NCBI RefSeq assembly: GCF_030814715.1
Contig: NZ_JAUSVO010000001.1
Coordinates: 558,001 to 622,000, forward strand
DNA length: 64,000 nt
DNA from: Kaistia dalseonensis
Lineage (GTDB): Bacteria; Pseudomonadota; Alphaproteobacteria; Rhizobiales; Kaistiaceae
Reading direction: 5' to 3'
The notes below the pieces were generated by a model, which ran no database searches, was not told the origin of the DNA, and was given only the letters and a program-made list of their open reading frames with translations. The position numbers were made by a program, and so were the translations under genes. This document shows, piece after piece, positions 27,190 to 36,162 of the stretch. The number at the start of each line of letters is the position of its first letter. The first letter of the stretch is position 1.

Positions 27190-28101
27190 CCCTTTCTTCT
27201 CCTCTCCCGCTTGCGGGGGAGGCCGGGAGGGGGCTTGCAGGAAGAACCGTCGGCGGCAGCGCTTCTGGCCCGTGCCAAGCCCCCCTCTCCAACTCTCCCC
27301 CGCTGCGCGGGAGAGAGGGCAGGCGAGCGCTTCATGGCGGGCAGGGCCTTTCATGCGGGAGAGCTGTCGTGCGTCCCGCCCTTTCTTCTCCTCTCCCGCG
27401 CAGCGGGGGAGGCCGGGAGGGGGCTTGCCGCGAAGATTCTCGACCACCGCGTTCCCGGCCCGTGCCAAGCGCCCCCTCTCCAACTCTCCCCCGCTGCGCG
27501 GGAGAGAGGGCTGGTGAAGCACTTCATGGCGGGCAGGGCCTTTCATGTGGGAGAGCTGTCGTGCGTCCCGCCCTTTCTTCTCCTCTCCCGCTTGCGGGGG
27601 AGGCCGGGAGGGGGCTTGCCGCGAAGATTCTCGACGGCAACGCTCCCGGCCCGTGCCAAGCACCCTCTCTCCAACTCTCCCCCGCTGCGCGGGAGAGAGG
27701 GCGGGCCGAGCGCTTCATGGCGGGCAGGGCCTTTCATGCGGGAGAGCTGTCGTGCGTCCCGCCCTTTCTTCTCCTCTCCCGCTTGCGGGGGAGGCCGGGA
27801 GGGGGCTTGCAGGAAGAACCGTCGACGGTAGCGCTTCTGGCCCGTGCCAGGCGCCCCCTCTCCAACTCTCCCCCGCTGCGCGGGAGAGAGGGCGGGCCGA
27901 GCACTTCATGGCGGGCAGGGCCTTTCATGCGGGAGAGCTGTCGTGCGTCCCGCCCTTTCTTCTCCTCTCCCGCTTGCGGGGGAGGCCGGGAGGGAGCTTG
28001 CCGCGAAGATTCTCGACGGCAGCGCTCCCGGCCCATGCCAAGCACCCCCTCTCCAACTCTCCCCCGCTGCGCGGGAGAGAGGGCGGGCGGAGCGGTTCAT
28101 G
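27190..28101. repeat. Tandem array of about 4.8 copies of a ~190 bp composite palindromic repeat
   Basis: Copies begin with CCCTTTCTTCTCCTCTCCCG at 27190, 27379, 27571, 27762 and 27953, giving periods of 189, 192, 191 and 191 bp; the last copy is cut short near 28101. Each unit has two GC-rich palindromic modules (CTCTCCCGC/GCGGGGGAGG and CTCTCCCCCGC/GCGGGAGAG) joined by a variable linker, then a conserved stretch with GGCGGGCAGGGCCTTTCATG. Linkers come in two types, one shared by copies 1 and 4, the other by copies 2, 3 and 5. Long frames are open in several directions, but no real gene is supported. It separates tatC from serS. Confidence 0.92.
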
Positions 28102-28224
28102 GCGGCCCCGGCCCCTGATCAGGCCGGTCGTGGGTTGATCCCCCGGCGTTCTCCCACTATCCGTCATCCCGCTGCCTGACGTGGCGGCGCTTTCCGTCTT
28201 GCGACAACCCTTCCGAGAACGATC

Positions 28225-29613
28225 ATGCTCGACATCAAATGGATCCGCGAAAATCCCGCCGCGCTCGACCGCGCCTTGATGCATCGCAGCGCCTCGCCTC
28301 TCGCTGAGGCGATCCTGGGGATCGACGAGGAGCGCCGGGCCCATATCCAGAAGGTCCAGGCCGCGCAGGAGCGCCGCAACGCGGCCTCCAAGGAGATCGG
28401 CAAGGCGAAGGGCGCCAAGGACGAGGAGACGGCCGCGCGGCTGATGGCCGAGGTCAGCGAGATCAAGGAATTCCTCGCCCACGCCGAAGAGAAGGAGCGC
28501 GAGCTCAACAAGCAGCTCGACGATCTGCTCGCCACGACGCCGAACGTGCCGCTCGACGATGTTCCGGTCGGCAAGGACGAGCACGACAATGTCGAAAAAT
28601 CCCTGTCCGGCCAGAAGCGCCTCTACAGCTTCGAGCCGAAGGAGCACTTTGAAATCGGCGTTTCCGCGAAGCTGATGGATTTCGAGACGGCGGCGAAACT
28701 CTCCGGCAGCCGCTTCGTCGTACTGAAGGGCCAGATGGCGCGGATGGAACGCGCGATCGGCCAGTTCATGCTCGACCTGCACACCAATCAACACGGCTAT
28801 CTGGAAGTCCAGCCGCCGCTATTGGTGAAGGACCCTGCACTGTTCGGTACGGGTCAGCTACCTAAATTCAAAGACGATCTCTTTAGCGTCTATCGCGGCG
28901 TTTCATGGCAAGAGCAGTACGAGCGGAATATTGATCTGGCCCGCGCACAGGTTGGCCCTAGCACCACGATCGTTGGTGCGGCGATCCCTGAGGGCCCGGT
29001 CCTAGATCAACACTGGCTCATCCCCACCGCCGAAGTCCCGCTCACCAACCTCATCCGCGAATCCATTCTCGACGAGAAGGAACTGCCGCTGCGCTTCACT
29101 GCGCTGACGCCGTGCTTCCGTTCGGAAGCGGGCTCCGCCGGGCGCGATACGCGCGGCATGCTGCGGCAGCATCAGTTCAATAAGGTCGAGCTGGTCTCGA
29201 TCACAACGCCGGAGACTTCGATCGGCGAGCATGAGCGCATGCTCTCCTGCGCCGAGGAAGTGCTGAAGCGGCTCGACCTGCATTATCGCGTCGTGACGCT
29301 CTGCACCGGCGACATGGGTTTCGGCTCGCAGAAGACTTATGACATCGAAGTCTGGTTGCCGGGCCAGAAAGCCTATCGCGAGATTTCCTCCGTCTCGGTC
29401 TGCGGCGATTTCCAGGCTCGGCGCATGGATGCGCGCTATCGCCCGGTCGAGGGCAAGGGCACGCGCTTCGTCCATACGCTGAACGGCTCCGGCACGGCAG
29501 TCGGCCGCGCGCTGATCGCGGTGCTTGAGAACTACCAGAACGAGGATGGCAGCGTCACGGTGCCGTCGGCGCTGCAGCCCTATATGGGCGGGCTGGAGAA
29601 GATCGGGGTGTAG
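28225..29613 (+). CDS. serS: Seryl-tRNA synthetase with an unusual internal segment
   Basis: Charges tRNA-Ser (and tRNA-Sec if present) with serine. The 462-residue class II enzyme has the N-terminal coiled-coil arm (about 30-105), motif 2 near [12 protein letters not shown] (about 292-303) and motif 3 near [14 protein letters not shown] (about 417-430). The segment between LPKFKDDLF (ending at residue 220) and LIPTAEVPL (from 265) is 44 residues, against about 15 in E. coli SerRS. That stretch and its flanks have visibly lower GC and unusual codons. Frame and catalytic motifs stay intact, so the enzyme should be functional. surE follows after a 210 bp gap filled with palindromic repeat. Confidence 0.93.
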   Translation: MLDIKWIRENPAALDRALMHRSASPLAEAILGIDEERRAHIQKVQAAQERRNAASKEIGKAKGAKDEETAARLMAEVSEIKEFLAHAEEKERELNKQLDDLLATTPNVPLDDVPVGKDEHDNVEKSLSGQKRLYSFEPKEHFEIGVSAKLMDFETAAKLSGSRFVVLKGQMARMERAIGQFMLDLHTNQHGYLEVQPPLLVKDPALFGTGQLPKFKDDLFSVYRGVSWQEQYERNIDLARAQVGPSTTIVGAAIPEGPVLDQHWLIPTAEVPLTNLIRESILDEKELPLRFTALTPCFRSEAGSAGRDTRGMLRQHQFNKVELVSITTPETSIGEHERMLSCAEEVLKRLDLHYRVVTLCTGDMGFGSQKTYDIEVWLPGQKAYREISSVSVCGDFQARRMDARYRPVEGKGTRFVHTLNGSGTAVGRALIAVLENYQNEDGSVTVPSALQPYMGGLEKIGV

Positions 29614-29639
29614 GGATAGGCGCGCCGGCGCGGCGTAAG

Positions 29640-29785
29640 CCCTCCCCTAGAGGGAGGGCCGAAAACGCCTCGGCGTTTTCGGGGAGGGGGTAGCTTCGGC
29701 GACGCCGAAGCGTTCTCGTCCGCCGGAAAGAAGCCCCCTCCCCAAAACCGCTGCGCGGTTTTGACCCTCCCTCGAGGGGGAGGGT
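29640..29785. repeat. Composite palindromic intergenic repeat between serS and surE
   Basis: Three clear hairpins in a row: CGAAAACGCC/GGCGTTTTCG around 29660-29682, CTTCGGCG/CGCCGAAG around 29693-29710, and AAAACCGC/GCGGTTTT around 29744-29762. They are flanked by CCCTCCC...GGGAGGG arms at both ends, so the whole element is roughly an inverted repeat. It resembles the mosaic palindromic elements scattered between rhizobial genes and could act as a serS terminator. Confidence 0.75.
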
Positions 29786-29823
29786 TTGGATCGCGTTCAA
29801 CTCGTCGGAGCGAAGGCAAATTC

Positions 29824-30582
29824 ATGCGCATCCTGATCACCAATGATGACGGCATCCATGCGCCGGGCCTCGAGGTCCTGCACAGGATCGCGCGGACGCT
29901 CAGCGACGACGTCTGGATCGTCGCGCCCGAGACCGACCAGTCGGGCCTCGCCCATTCGCTGACGATGAACGACCCGCTGCGCCTGCGTCAGGTCGACGAG
30001 CAGGCCTTCGCCGTTCGCGGCACGCCGACGGATTGCGTGATCATGGCCGTGCGCAAGGTGATCGGCGAGAAGCCGGACCTGATCCTTTCCGGCGTCAATG
30101 CCGGCAAGAATGCCGGCGACGACGTGCTCTATTCCGGCACGGTCGCAGCCGCCATCGAGGGCACGCTGCTCGGCATTCCGTCGATCGCCGTCAGCCAGGC
30201 CTTCCAGCGCATTGATGGCCGCAAGGAGATCCCGTGGGAGACGGCCGAGGCGCTCGCGCCCGATATCCTGCGCAAGCTGATCGCCCATGGCTGCCCGCAC
30301 GGCATCCTCTACAATGTGAACTTCCCGACCGTTCCGGTCGATCAGGTCGTGGGGATCAAGGTCGCGCCGCAGGCGGCCGTCGGCCATGGCCTCACGATCG
30401 ACGAGCGGCTGGACGGCCGCAGCAATCCCTATTTCTGGCTGAAATATCAGCGCCCGGTCGAGGAGATCGCGGTCGGCAGCGATGTCGAGGCGCTGTCCAA
30501 GGGCTTCGTCACCGTCACGCCGCTTCGCCTCGACATGACGGCGCATGATGAAGTCGCGGCGCTTTCGACGCTGTTTGGCTGA
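29824..30582 (+). CDS. surE: 5'/3'-nucleotidase SurE
   Basis: Metal-dependent phosphatase that dephosphorylates nucleoside monophosphates and short polyphosphates, linked to stationary-phase survival. The 252-residue protein has the metal ligands D8 and D9 in MRILITNDDG, the Ser in PETDQSGLAHS (about 34-44) and the Asn loop SGVNAGKNAGDDVLYSGTV (about 90-108). The ATG at 29824 is preceded by GGAGCGAAGG; the frame upstream is repeat-derived. It precedes pcm, the usual serS-surE-pcm-LysM/M23 order of alphaproteobacteria. Confidence 0.95.
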   Translation: MRILITNDDGIHAPGLEVLHRIARTLSDDVWIVAPETDQSGLAHSLTMNDPLRLRQVDEQAFAVRGTPTDCVIMAVRKVIGEKPDLILSGVNAGKNAGDDVLYSGTVAAAIEGTLLGIPSIAVSQAFQRIDGRKEIPWETAEALAPDILRKLIAHGCPHGILYNVNFPTVPVDQVVGIKVAPQAAVGHGLTIDERLDGRSNPYFWLKYQRPVEEIAVGSDVEALSKGFVTVTPLRLDMTAHDEVAALSTLFG

Positions 30583-30650
30583 AGCGGCGGCGCGTCCTAA
30601 CACGCCGTTTACCAAAGATGCCGCATGACTAGCCACGATTAGGCGAGGGC

Positions 30651-31352
30651 GTGTTGCGTATGGCACTCGGTGCGGTTCAGTATTTCCCGGCGGTCGACGA
30701 CGCCGATGATGGCAGCTTCATTCCGATAGCCGAGTTTCTGCTGCATGTGCGGCAACTCGGCATCGTGGATCGCAAGCTGCTGGCGGCGCTGGAAACCGTG
30801 CCGCGCACGCTGTTCCTCGGCGTCGAGGCCGGTTATGGCCCGCTCTTCTCCGACCGCGCTCAGCCGATCGATTGCGGCCAGATGAACACGCCGCCGCTGC
30901 TCGCCGCGCGGGCAATCCAGGCGCTGGCGCCGACGCCACGCGACCGGCTGCTCGAGATCGGCACCGGCACGGGCTATCTGTCCGCCGTCCTCTCGCTGCT
31001 CGTCCGCCGCGTCTATACCGTCGATCGTTTCCGGACACTCGTGATGGCGGCGCAATCGCGCTTCGAGACCATCGGCGCCGACAACATCACCTCGATCTTC
31101 GCCGATGGTACATATGGCTGGGCGGAGAAGGGGCCGTTCGACAAGATCGTCGTGACGGCTTCGGCGGAAGCGGTGCCCAAGGCGCTCATCGAGCAGCTCT
31201 CGACCAACGGCATATTGGTCATGCCGATCGGGCCGGCCGATGGGCTGCAGACCATGACGCGCTTCGAGCGGGTCGACCGCAATCTGGTCGCGACGCCCAT
31301 TTGTCCCGTCCGCGTCGTTCCCCTTATCCCCGGCAAGGCGGCGCGACTCTAG
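30651..31352 (+). CDS. pcm: Protein-L-isoaspartate O-methyltransferase
   Basis: Methylates abnormal L-isoaspartyl residues so that damaged proteins can be repaired. About 230 residues, with SAM motif I LEIGTGTGYLSAVLS at roughly 101-115, the preceding DCGQMNTPPLLAARAIQAL recognition segment (about 74-92) and DKIVVTASAEAVPKAL (about 164-179). Start is uncertain: GTG at 30651, TTG at 30654 and ATG at 30660 are all in frame behind GGCGAGGG. The surE-pcm gap is 68 bp, so co-transcription is likely. Confidence 0.92.
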   Translation: MLRMALGAVQYFPAVDDADDGSFIPIAEFLLHVRQLGIVDRKLLAALETVPRTLFLGVEAGYGPLFSDRAQPIDCGQMNTPPLLAARAIQALAPTPRDRLLEIGTGTGYLSAVLSLLVRRVYTVDRFRTLVMAAQSRFETIGADNITSIFADGTYGWAEKGPFDKIVVTASAEAVPKALIEQLSTNGILVMPIGPADGLQTMTRFERVDRNLVATPICPVRVVPLIPGKAARL

Positions 31353-31400
31353 AACTGGCCGAAAGCCTCATTGGCGAGGCGGTTCGACCACGCCCCGCGC

Positions 31401-31480
31401 GGATTCAGCCTGTGGCTATCCAGCGGCGTTTCTTGGAGAATCCACAGGCTCTGCGGGTCCGCTTAAGCGTTTATAAACGT
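31401..31480 (+). promoter_or_regulatory. Inverted repeats upstream of the NlpD-like gene
   Basis: AGCCTGTGG (31407-31415) pairs with CCACAGGCT (31442-31450) around a 26 nt loop, and a perfect 12 bp palindrome CGTTTATAAACG lies at 31468-31479, about 54 bp before the next ATG. The first may end pcm transcription; the second could be a protein site or part of the promoter. Confidence 0.35.
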
Positions 31481-31532
31481 TACCGGTGTCTATTCGCGTC
31501 ATGTGTGGTGTGGCGTCGCGAGTATAACCCCG

Positions 31533-32969
31533 ATGCGTAGAAACGTTCTTTCCTTGCGGTCCCGTTCTCTGAGCCAGGTTGCCGTGATCGCCTTGCTGGG
31601 CGGCCTGACCGCAGCGTGCAGCGCCGATGCGTCGCGATTCGGCATTCCGGCTTTCACAGGCAGTACGGCGAACCAGAAGCAGATCATCGGCGGCGATCAG
31701 CCTATGCCGCAGCCGGTGCCCTATACGCCGCCGACATCGGTGCAGCGTTCCGATCTGCCGCCCCCCGGCGGTCAGTCGACGCTGCTCCCCGGTGTCGCAT
31801 CGTCGCAGCCTTCGCAGCAGCCCTATAATGCGCAGCCCATTCCCGGCGCCGTCGCATCGGCCGCCTCCAGCGTCCCGCTGACTGCGCCTGTGGTCGCCGC
31901 TTCGGCGCGCCCCGGCGGCTGGGAGACGGCAGGCGGCACGACGATCACGCTGGCGGCTGGCGAGACGCTGTCGACCGTGTCGCGCCGCTATGGCGTCCCG
32001 GTCAAGGAACTCGCCAAGGCCAACAACATCGCCGATCCCTCGGCCGTCACGACCGGCACGCGCATCGTGATCCCGACCTATGCGGTCGGCGGCGCGCAGC
32101 AGCAGGCCCAGTCGGCGACGATGAAGGTCGCGGCGACGGCCAATGAGGTGAAGGCTCCGGCGGACACGCCGTTGAACGGCCTGCACACGGTCGCGCCGGG
32201 ACAGACGCTGTCCTCGATCGCCCGCCTCTACAACGTCTCGACCAAGGATCTCGCCGCAGCCAACAATGTCTCGGCGACCTACCAGGTCAAGAGCGGGCAG
32301 AAGATGAAGATTCCGGGCCACGCGCCGGGCGAGGCGGTGGCGTTGCGCCCCGAGCCGACCCGCCGCGAGGAGACCCCGGCCGGCGAGGATCCGAACAAGA
32401 ACCCGCTGGCGTCGAATACGCCGGCAGCACCCGCTCAGGGTAATCTTGCCGCGACGCCCGAGGGCGGTCCCGACAAGGTCGCCTCGATCGCCAAGCCCGC
32501 CGCCGATGCGGAGGCCGCAAAGCCGGTCGCCTACGCGCCGCCGGATCCGCCCTCCGCTGCTGCGGCGGCTGCCGATCCGGGCTCTGCCAACGGCACCTCG
32601 TTCCGCTGGCCAGTTCGTGGCCGCATCATCGGTTCGTTCGGCTCATCGCCGACCGGCGAGAAGAATGACGGCATCAACCTCGCCGTGCCCGAGGGCACCT
32701 CGATCAAGGCCGTCGAGGCCGGCACGGTCATCTATGCCGGCAACGAACTCGAGGGCTATGGCAACCTCGTGCTGATCCGCCATGCCGATGGCTGGGTCTC
32801 GGCCTATGCCCATAACAGCCAGATCTTGGTCAATCGCGGCGATACGGTTCGCCGCGGCCAGATCATCTCGCGCGCCGGAACGTCAGGTTCGGTCAGCGCG
32901 CCGCAGCTTCACTTCGAGCTCCGCAAGGGCTCCAAGCCGGTCAATCCGCTCGATTACCTTCAGGGTTGA
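31533..32969 (+). CDS. NlpD-like LysM/LytM lipoprotein, predicted amidase activator
   Basis: A 478-residue envelope lipoprotein. The signal peptide ends in a lipobox (LTAAC, Cys29). Two LysM peptidoglycan-binding domains follow (about 135-180 and 210-265), then a Pro/Ala-rich linker and a C-terminal LytM/M23 domain (about 355-478). Zinc ligands are degenerate: the first motif reads NDGINLAVPEG where active enzymes have HxGxD, and the last reads QLHFEL where they have HLH. Loss of these ligands marks it as a non-enzymatic activator, like E. coli NlpD, which stimulates septal amidases. It follows pcm, the same neighbourhood as nlpD in gammaproteobacteria. ATG at 31533 fits the signal peptide. 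Confidence 0.9.
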   Translation: MRRNVLSLRSRSLSQVAVIALLGGLTAACSADASRFGIPAFTGSTANQKQIIGGDQPMPQPVPYTPPTSVQRSDLPPPGGQSTLLPGVASSQPSQQPYNAQPIPGAVASAASSVPLTAPVVAASARPGGWETAGGTTITLAAGETLSTVSRRYGVPVKELAKANNIADPSAVTTGTRIVIPTYAVGGAQQQAQSATMKVAATANEVKAPADTPLNGLHTVAPGQTLSSIARLYNVSTKDLAAANNVSATYQVKSGQKMKIPGHAPGEAVALRPEPTRREETPAGEDPNKNPLASNTPAAPAQGNLAATPEGGPDKVASIAKPAADAEAAKPVAYAPPDPPSAAAAAADPGSANGTSFRWPVRGRIIGSFGSSPTGEKNDGINLAVPEGTSIKAVEAGTVIYAGNELEGYGNLVLIRHADGWVSAYAHNSQILVNRGDTVRRGQIISRAGTSGSVSAPQLHFELRKGSKPVNPLDYLQG

Positions 32970-33041
32970 CCAAGAAAGAACTGATCGGCCTCCCCTAGTT
33001 TCTCGTGATAAACGGCTGATCAACTAACTGGCGGGACGGCT

Positions 33042-33926
33042 TCAGTCCGCAAGGGCGACCCCAAGTCGTCCCGCCAGATCCTGCACATATTGCCAGGCCA
33101 CACGGCCCGAACGGGCGCCGCGCGTCGTCGACCATTCGAGCGCTTCGGCCTGAAGCGTCTCCGGCGCGATATCGAGCCCGAAATGCTCCGCGTAACCGAG
33201 CACCATGGCGAGATAGTCGTCCTGGCTGCATTTGTGGAAACCGAGCCAGAGCCCGAAGCGATCCGAGAGCGAAACCTTCTCCTCGACCGCCTCATGCGGG
33301 TTGATCGCCGTCGAGCGCTCGTTCTCCATCATGTCGCGCGGCAGAAGGTGCCTGCGGTTCGACGTCGCATAGAACACGACATTGGCCGGCCTTCCCTCCA
33401 CGCCGCCATCCAGCGCCGCCTTCAGCGACTTGTAGGACGTATCGTCATTGTCGAAGGAAAGGTCGTCGCAAAACAGGATGAAGCGGCGGTCGATCCCGCG
33501 CACGATCGTCATCAACTCCGGCAGGCTGTCGATGTCCTCGCGATGGATCTCGATCAGCTTCATGGCGTGGCCGCCCGGCAGCGCAGACGGGTTCTGGTTG
33601 ACCGTGGCATGGGCGGCCTTGACGAGCGAGCTCTTGCCCATGCCGCGCGCGCCCCAGAGCAGCACATTGTTGGCCGGCAGGCCGCGTGCGAAGCGCTCGG
33701 TATTCTCGACGAGGATGTCGCGGACGCGATCGACGCCCTTGAGCAGCATCATCTCGACGCGGTTGACCTTCGCCACCGGCTGCAGCGAGCCGGATGCCGC
33801 ATGCCAGACGAAGGCATCGGCGAGATCGACATTGATGGCAGGGCGGGGCGGCGGTACGGCGCGCTCGATCAGGGCGATCAAGCGGTCGAGTCGGTCGGTG
33901 AGCGGCTTCAGGTCCAGATCGGCCAT
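33042..33926 (-). CDS. DUF815 AAA ATPase
   Basis: A 294-residue cytoplasmic ATPase of the DUF815 family. Walker A is WGARGMGKSS (91-100), Walker B lies around RRFILFCDDLSFD (about 141-153), and an arginine-rich SNRRHLLPRDM sensor region is near 186-196. The ATG at 33926 (MADLDLKPL) is preferred to the longer frame from 33947. The family has no settled function. It is divergent from yajC and convergent with the NlpD-like gene. Confidence 0.9.
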   Translation of the reverse strand: MADLDLKPLTDRLDRLIALIERAVPPPRPAINVDLADAFVWHAASGSLQPVAKVNRVEMMLLKGVDRVRDILVENTERFARGLPANNVLLWGARGMGKSSLVKAAHATVNQNPSALPGGHAMKLIEIHREDIDSLPELMTIVRGIDRRFILFCDDLSFDNDDTSYKSLKAALDGGVEGRPANVVFYATSNRRHLLPRDMMENERSTAINPHEAVEEKVSLSDRFGLWLGFHKCSQDDYLAMVLGYAEHFGLDIAPETLQAEALEWSTTRGARSGRVAWQYVQDLAGRLGVALAD

Positions 33927-34001
33927 GGCGCGTTCACTCCTTGGCATGTATGGCGGGACTGATCGATAAGGCGCCTTGCGGTATCACGCGGGAGGCGGCA
34001 T

Positions 34002-34029
34002 TTGCAAAGGGTTGCGGCGCCGCTATAGT
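34002..34029 (+). promoter_or_regulatory. Promoter of yajC-secD-secF
   Basis: TTGCAA (34002-34007), 16 bp spacer, TATAGT (34024-34029) followed by CCGCG. It lies 110 bp before the yajC ATG, leaving a long leader. The -10 is close to consensus and the arrangement repeats that before tatA. Confidence 0.55.
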
Positions 34030-34139
34030 CCGCGCCGTTTCGTGAGCCGTAGTCTCTGCCTATGTGTGAGGGCCGGCGCCAAACGACGCGCTTTTACCGA
34101 CGAGCCCGAACGGGCTCTGCTGACCATAGGACCTAGACG

Positions 34140-34478
34140 ATGTTCATTACTCCCGCCTTTGCCCAGGCAGCCGGCGCCGCGCCAGGTGGCACGGACCTTC
34201 TGATCCAGTTCGTCCCCTTCATCTTCGTTTTCGCGATCATGTGGTTCCTGATGATTCGCCCGCAGCGCCAGAAGGCGAAGCAGCACCAGGAAATGATCAA
34301 GAACGTGCGCCGCGGCGACACGATCGTCCTGACCGGTGGCCTCATCGGCAAGATCAACAAGGTTGTCGACGAGTCCGAAGTCCTTCTCGAAGTCGCCGAA
34401 GGCGTGCGTGTGCGCGTCTCTCGTGCAGCGATTGCCGATGTTCGCTCGAAGGGCGAGCCGGTCAAGGAAGGCGAATAA
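34140..34478 (+). CDS. yajC: Preprotein translocase subunit YajC
   Basis: Small membrane partner of SecDF and SecYEG. The 112-residue protein has one N-terminal membrane helix (about 22-41) running into the typical MIRPQRQKAKQHQEM segment, then the cytoplasmic YajC domain with RRGDTIVLTGGLIGKI near 59-74. It precedes secD by 56 bp and is first in the export operon. Confidence 0.95.
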   Translation: MFITPAFAQAAGAAPGGTDLLIQFVPFIFVFAIMWFLMIRPQRQKAKQHQEMIKNVRRGDTIVLTGGLIGKINKVVDESEVLLEVAEGVRVRVSRAAIADVRSKGEPVKEGE

Positions 34479-34534
34479 TCCTTCTCTCCAAATAACGGCC
34501 GATCGAACGGCCGAAAGCGACTGGAACGGTTTCC

Positions 34535-36142
34535 ATGCTGCACTTCACCCGCTGGAAGATGATCGCGATCCTGGGCACCGTGCTCGTCGGGATCCTGCTC
34601 GCTCTTCCCAATCTTTTCTCCAAGGAAACCGTCGATTCCTGGCCGAGCTGGGTGCCCAAGCGGCAAATGGTGCTCGGCCTGGATCTCCAGGGTGGCGCCT
34701 ATCTCCTCTACGAGGTGGATAAGCAGGACTATGTGCAGAAGCGCCTGCGCACGCTGGTGGGTGAAATCCGCAAGGCGATGCTGGAAGAGCCGCGCATCGG
34801 CTATTCCGGCCTCGGCGTGCAGGGCCAGGGCGTCCAGCTCCGCATTCGCGACCTGACGCAGCTCGACGAAGTGCGTAAGCGCCTCGATCCGCTGCGTAAT
34901 CCGCTGACCAATTCCGTTCTGGGCGGCACGGCCATCAATGAGTTCGACCTGAATGTCGGCTCGGATGGGCTCGTCCAGATGACCTATACCGACGCCGGGC
35001 TTGCCCAGCGCGTGCGCTCGATCGTCGACCAGTCGATCGAGGTCATCGCCCGCCGCGTCGACCAGCTCGGCACGGTCGAGCCGTCGATCCAGCGCCAGGG
35101 CGAGGATCGCATCCTCGTCGAGGCGCCGGGCCTCGGTGATCCCGAACGCCTGAAGAGCCTCGTCGGTCAGACGGCGCAGCTGACTTTCCATCTCGTCGAC
35201 AGCACGCTTCCCCCTGGCCAGACCGACCAGACGCGCAAGCCCGGCACCATCGTCGTGCCGGCGGTCGAGGCGGGCGGTCCGTCCTATGTGCTGGAAGAGG
35301 CGCCGCTTCTGACGGGTGAAGACCTGACGGATGCGCAGGCCACCTTCGACCAGCGCTCCAACGAGCCCGTCGTCTCCTTCCGCCTGACGACCGGTGGTGC
35401 GCGCACCTTCGGCGACGTCACGCAGAAGAACGTCAATCGCGCCTTCGCCATCGTGCTCGACGACAAGGTGATTTCGGCGCCCGTCATCCGCGAGCCGATC
35501 CTCGGCGGCTCCGGCCAGATCAGCGGCAGCTTCTCGATCCAGTCGGCCAACGACCTCGCGATCCTGCTGCGCGCCGGCTCGCTGCCCGCCAAGCTGACCA
35601 TCGTCGAGGAACGCAGCATCGGACCGGGCCTCGGCGCCGACTCCATTCGCGCCGGCAAGATCGCGTCGATCATCGCGACCGTGGCCGTCTGCGCTTTCAT
35701 GGTGGCGACCTATGGCGTGCTCGGCTGGATCGCTAACATCGCCGTGATCGTGAACGTCATCCTGATCTTCTCGATCGTGACGATCCTCGGCGCCACGCTG
35801 TCTCTGCCCGGTATCGCCGGCGTGATCATCACGGTCGGCACGGCGGTGGATTCCAACGTGCTGATCTATGAGCGCATTCGAGAGGAGTACCGACAAGGGC
35901 GATCGGCCATCGCATCGATCGATGCGGGCTTCCATCGCGCGCTCGGCACCATTCTCGACGCGAATGTGACCACCCTGATCGCGGCCATCGTGCTGTTCTA
36001 TCTCGGCTCCGGTCCGATCCGCGGCTTCGCCGTGACGCACGCCATCGGCGTCGCCACCACCATGTTCACCGCCTTCACCTTCACGCGCCTCCTGGTCGCG
36101 ATGTGGGTTCGCTGGCGGCGTCCGACCAAGATCACGCTCTGA
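34535..36142 (+). CDS. secD: Protein translocase subunit SecD
   Basis: Proton-motive-force-driven component that assists late steps of Sec export. The 535-residue protein has a first membrane helix (about 8-28), LGLDLQGGAYLLYEVD near 45-60, a large periplasmic region, and five C-terminal membrane helices beginning near residue 370, with the conserved GTAVDSNVLIYERIREE near 434-450. Full length without fusion to SecF. The secF ATG lies 20 bp beyond the stop. Confidence 0.96.
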   Translation: MLHFTRWKMIAILGTVLVGILLALPNLFSKETVDSWPSWVPKRQMVLGLDLQGGAYLLYEVDKQDYVQKRLRTLVGEIRKAMLEEPRIGYSGLGVQGQGVQLRIRDLTQLDEVRKRLDPLRNPLTNSVLGGTAINEFDLNVGSDGLVQMTYTDAGLAQRVRSIVDQSIEVIARRVDQLGTVEPSIQRQGEDRILVEAPGLGDPERLKSLVGQTAQLTFHLVDSTLPPGQTDQTRKPGTIVVPAVEAGGPSYVLEEAPLLTGEDLTDAQATFDQRSNEPVVSFRLTTGGARTFGDVTQKNVNRAFAIVLDDKVISAPVIREPILGGSGQISGSFSIQSANDLAILLRAGSLPAKLTIVEERSIGPGLGADSIRAGKIASIIATVAVCAFMVATYGVLGWIANIAVIVNVILIFSIVTILGATLSLPGIAGVIITVGTAVDSNVLIYERIREEYRQGRSAIASIDAGFHRALGTILDANVTTLIAAIVLFYLGSGPIRGFAVTHAIGVATTMFTAFTFTRLLVAMWVRWRRPTKITL

Positions 36143-36162
36143 GCGAAGCGAGGACCAAACCC

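Noticed and set aside
27150-28179. Several long Pro/Arg-rich reading frames across the tatC-serS gap
   Set aside because: They exist in many frames on both strands because the repeat unit happens to lack stops; no ribosome sites, no family similarity and the frames follow the repeat period.
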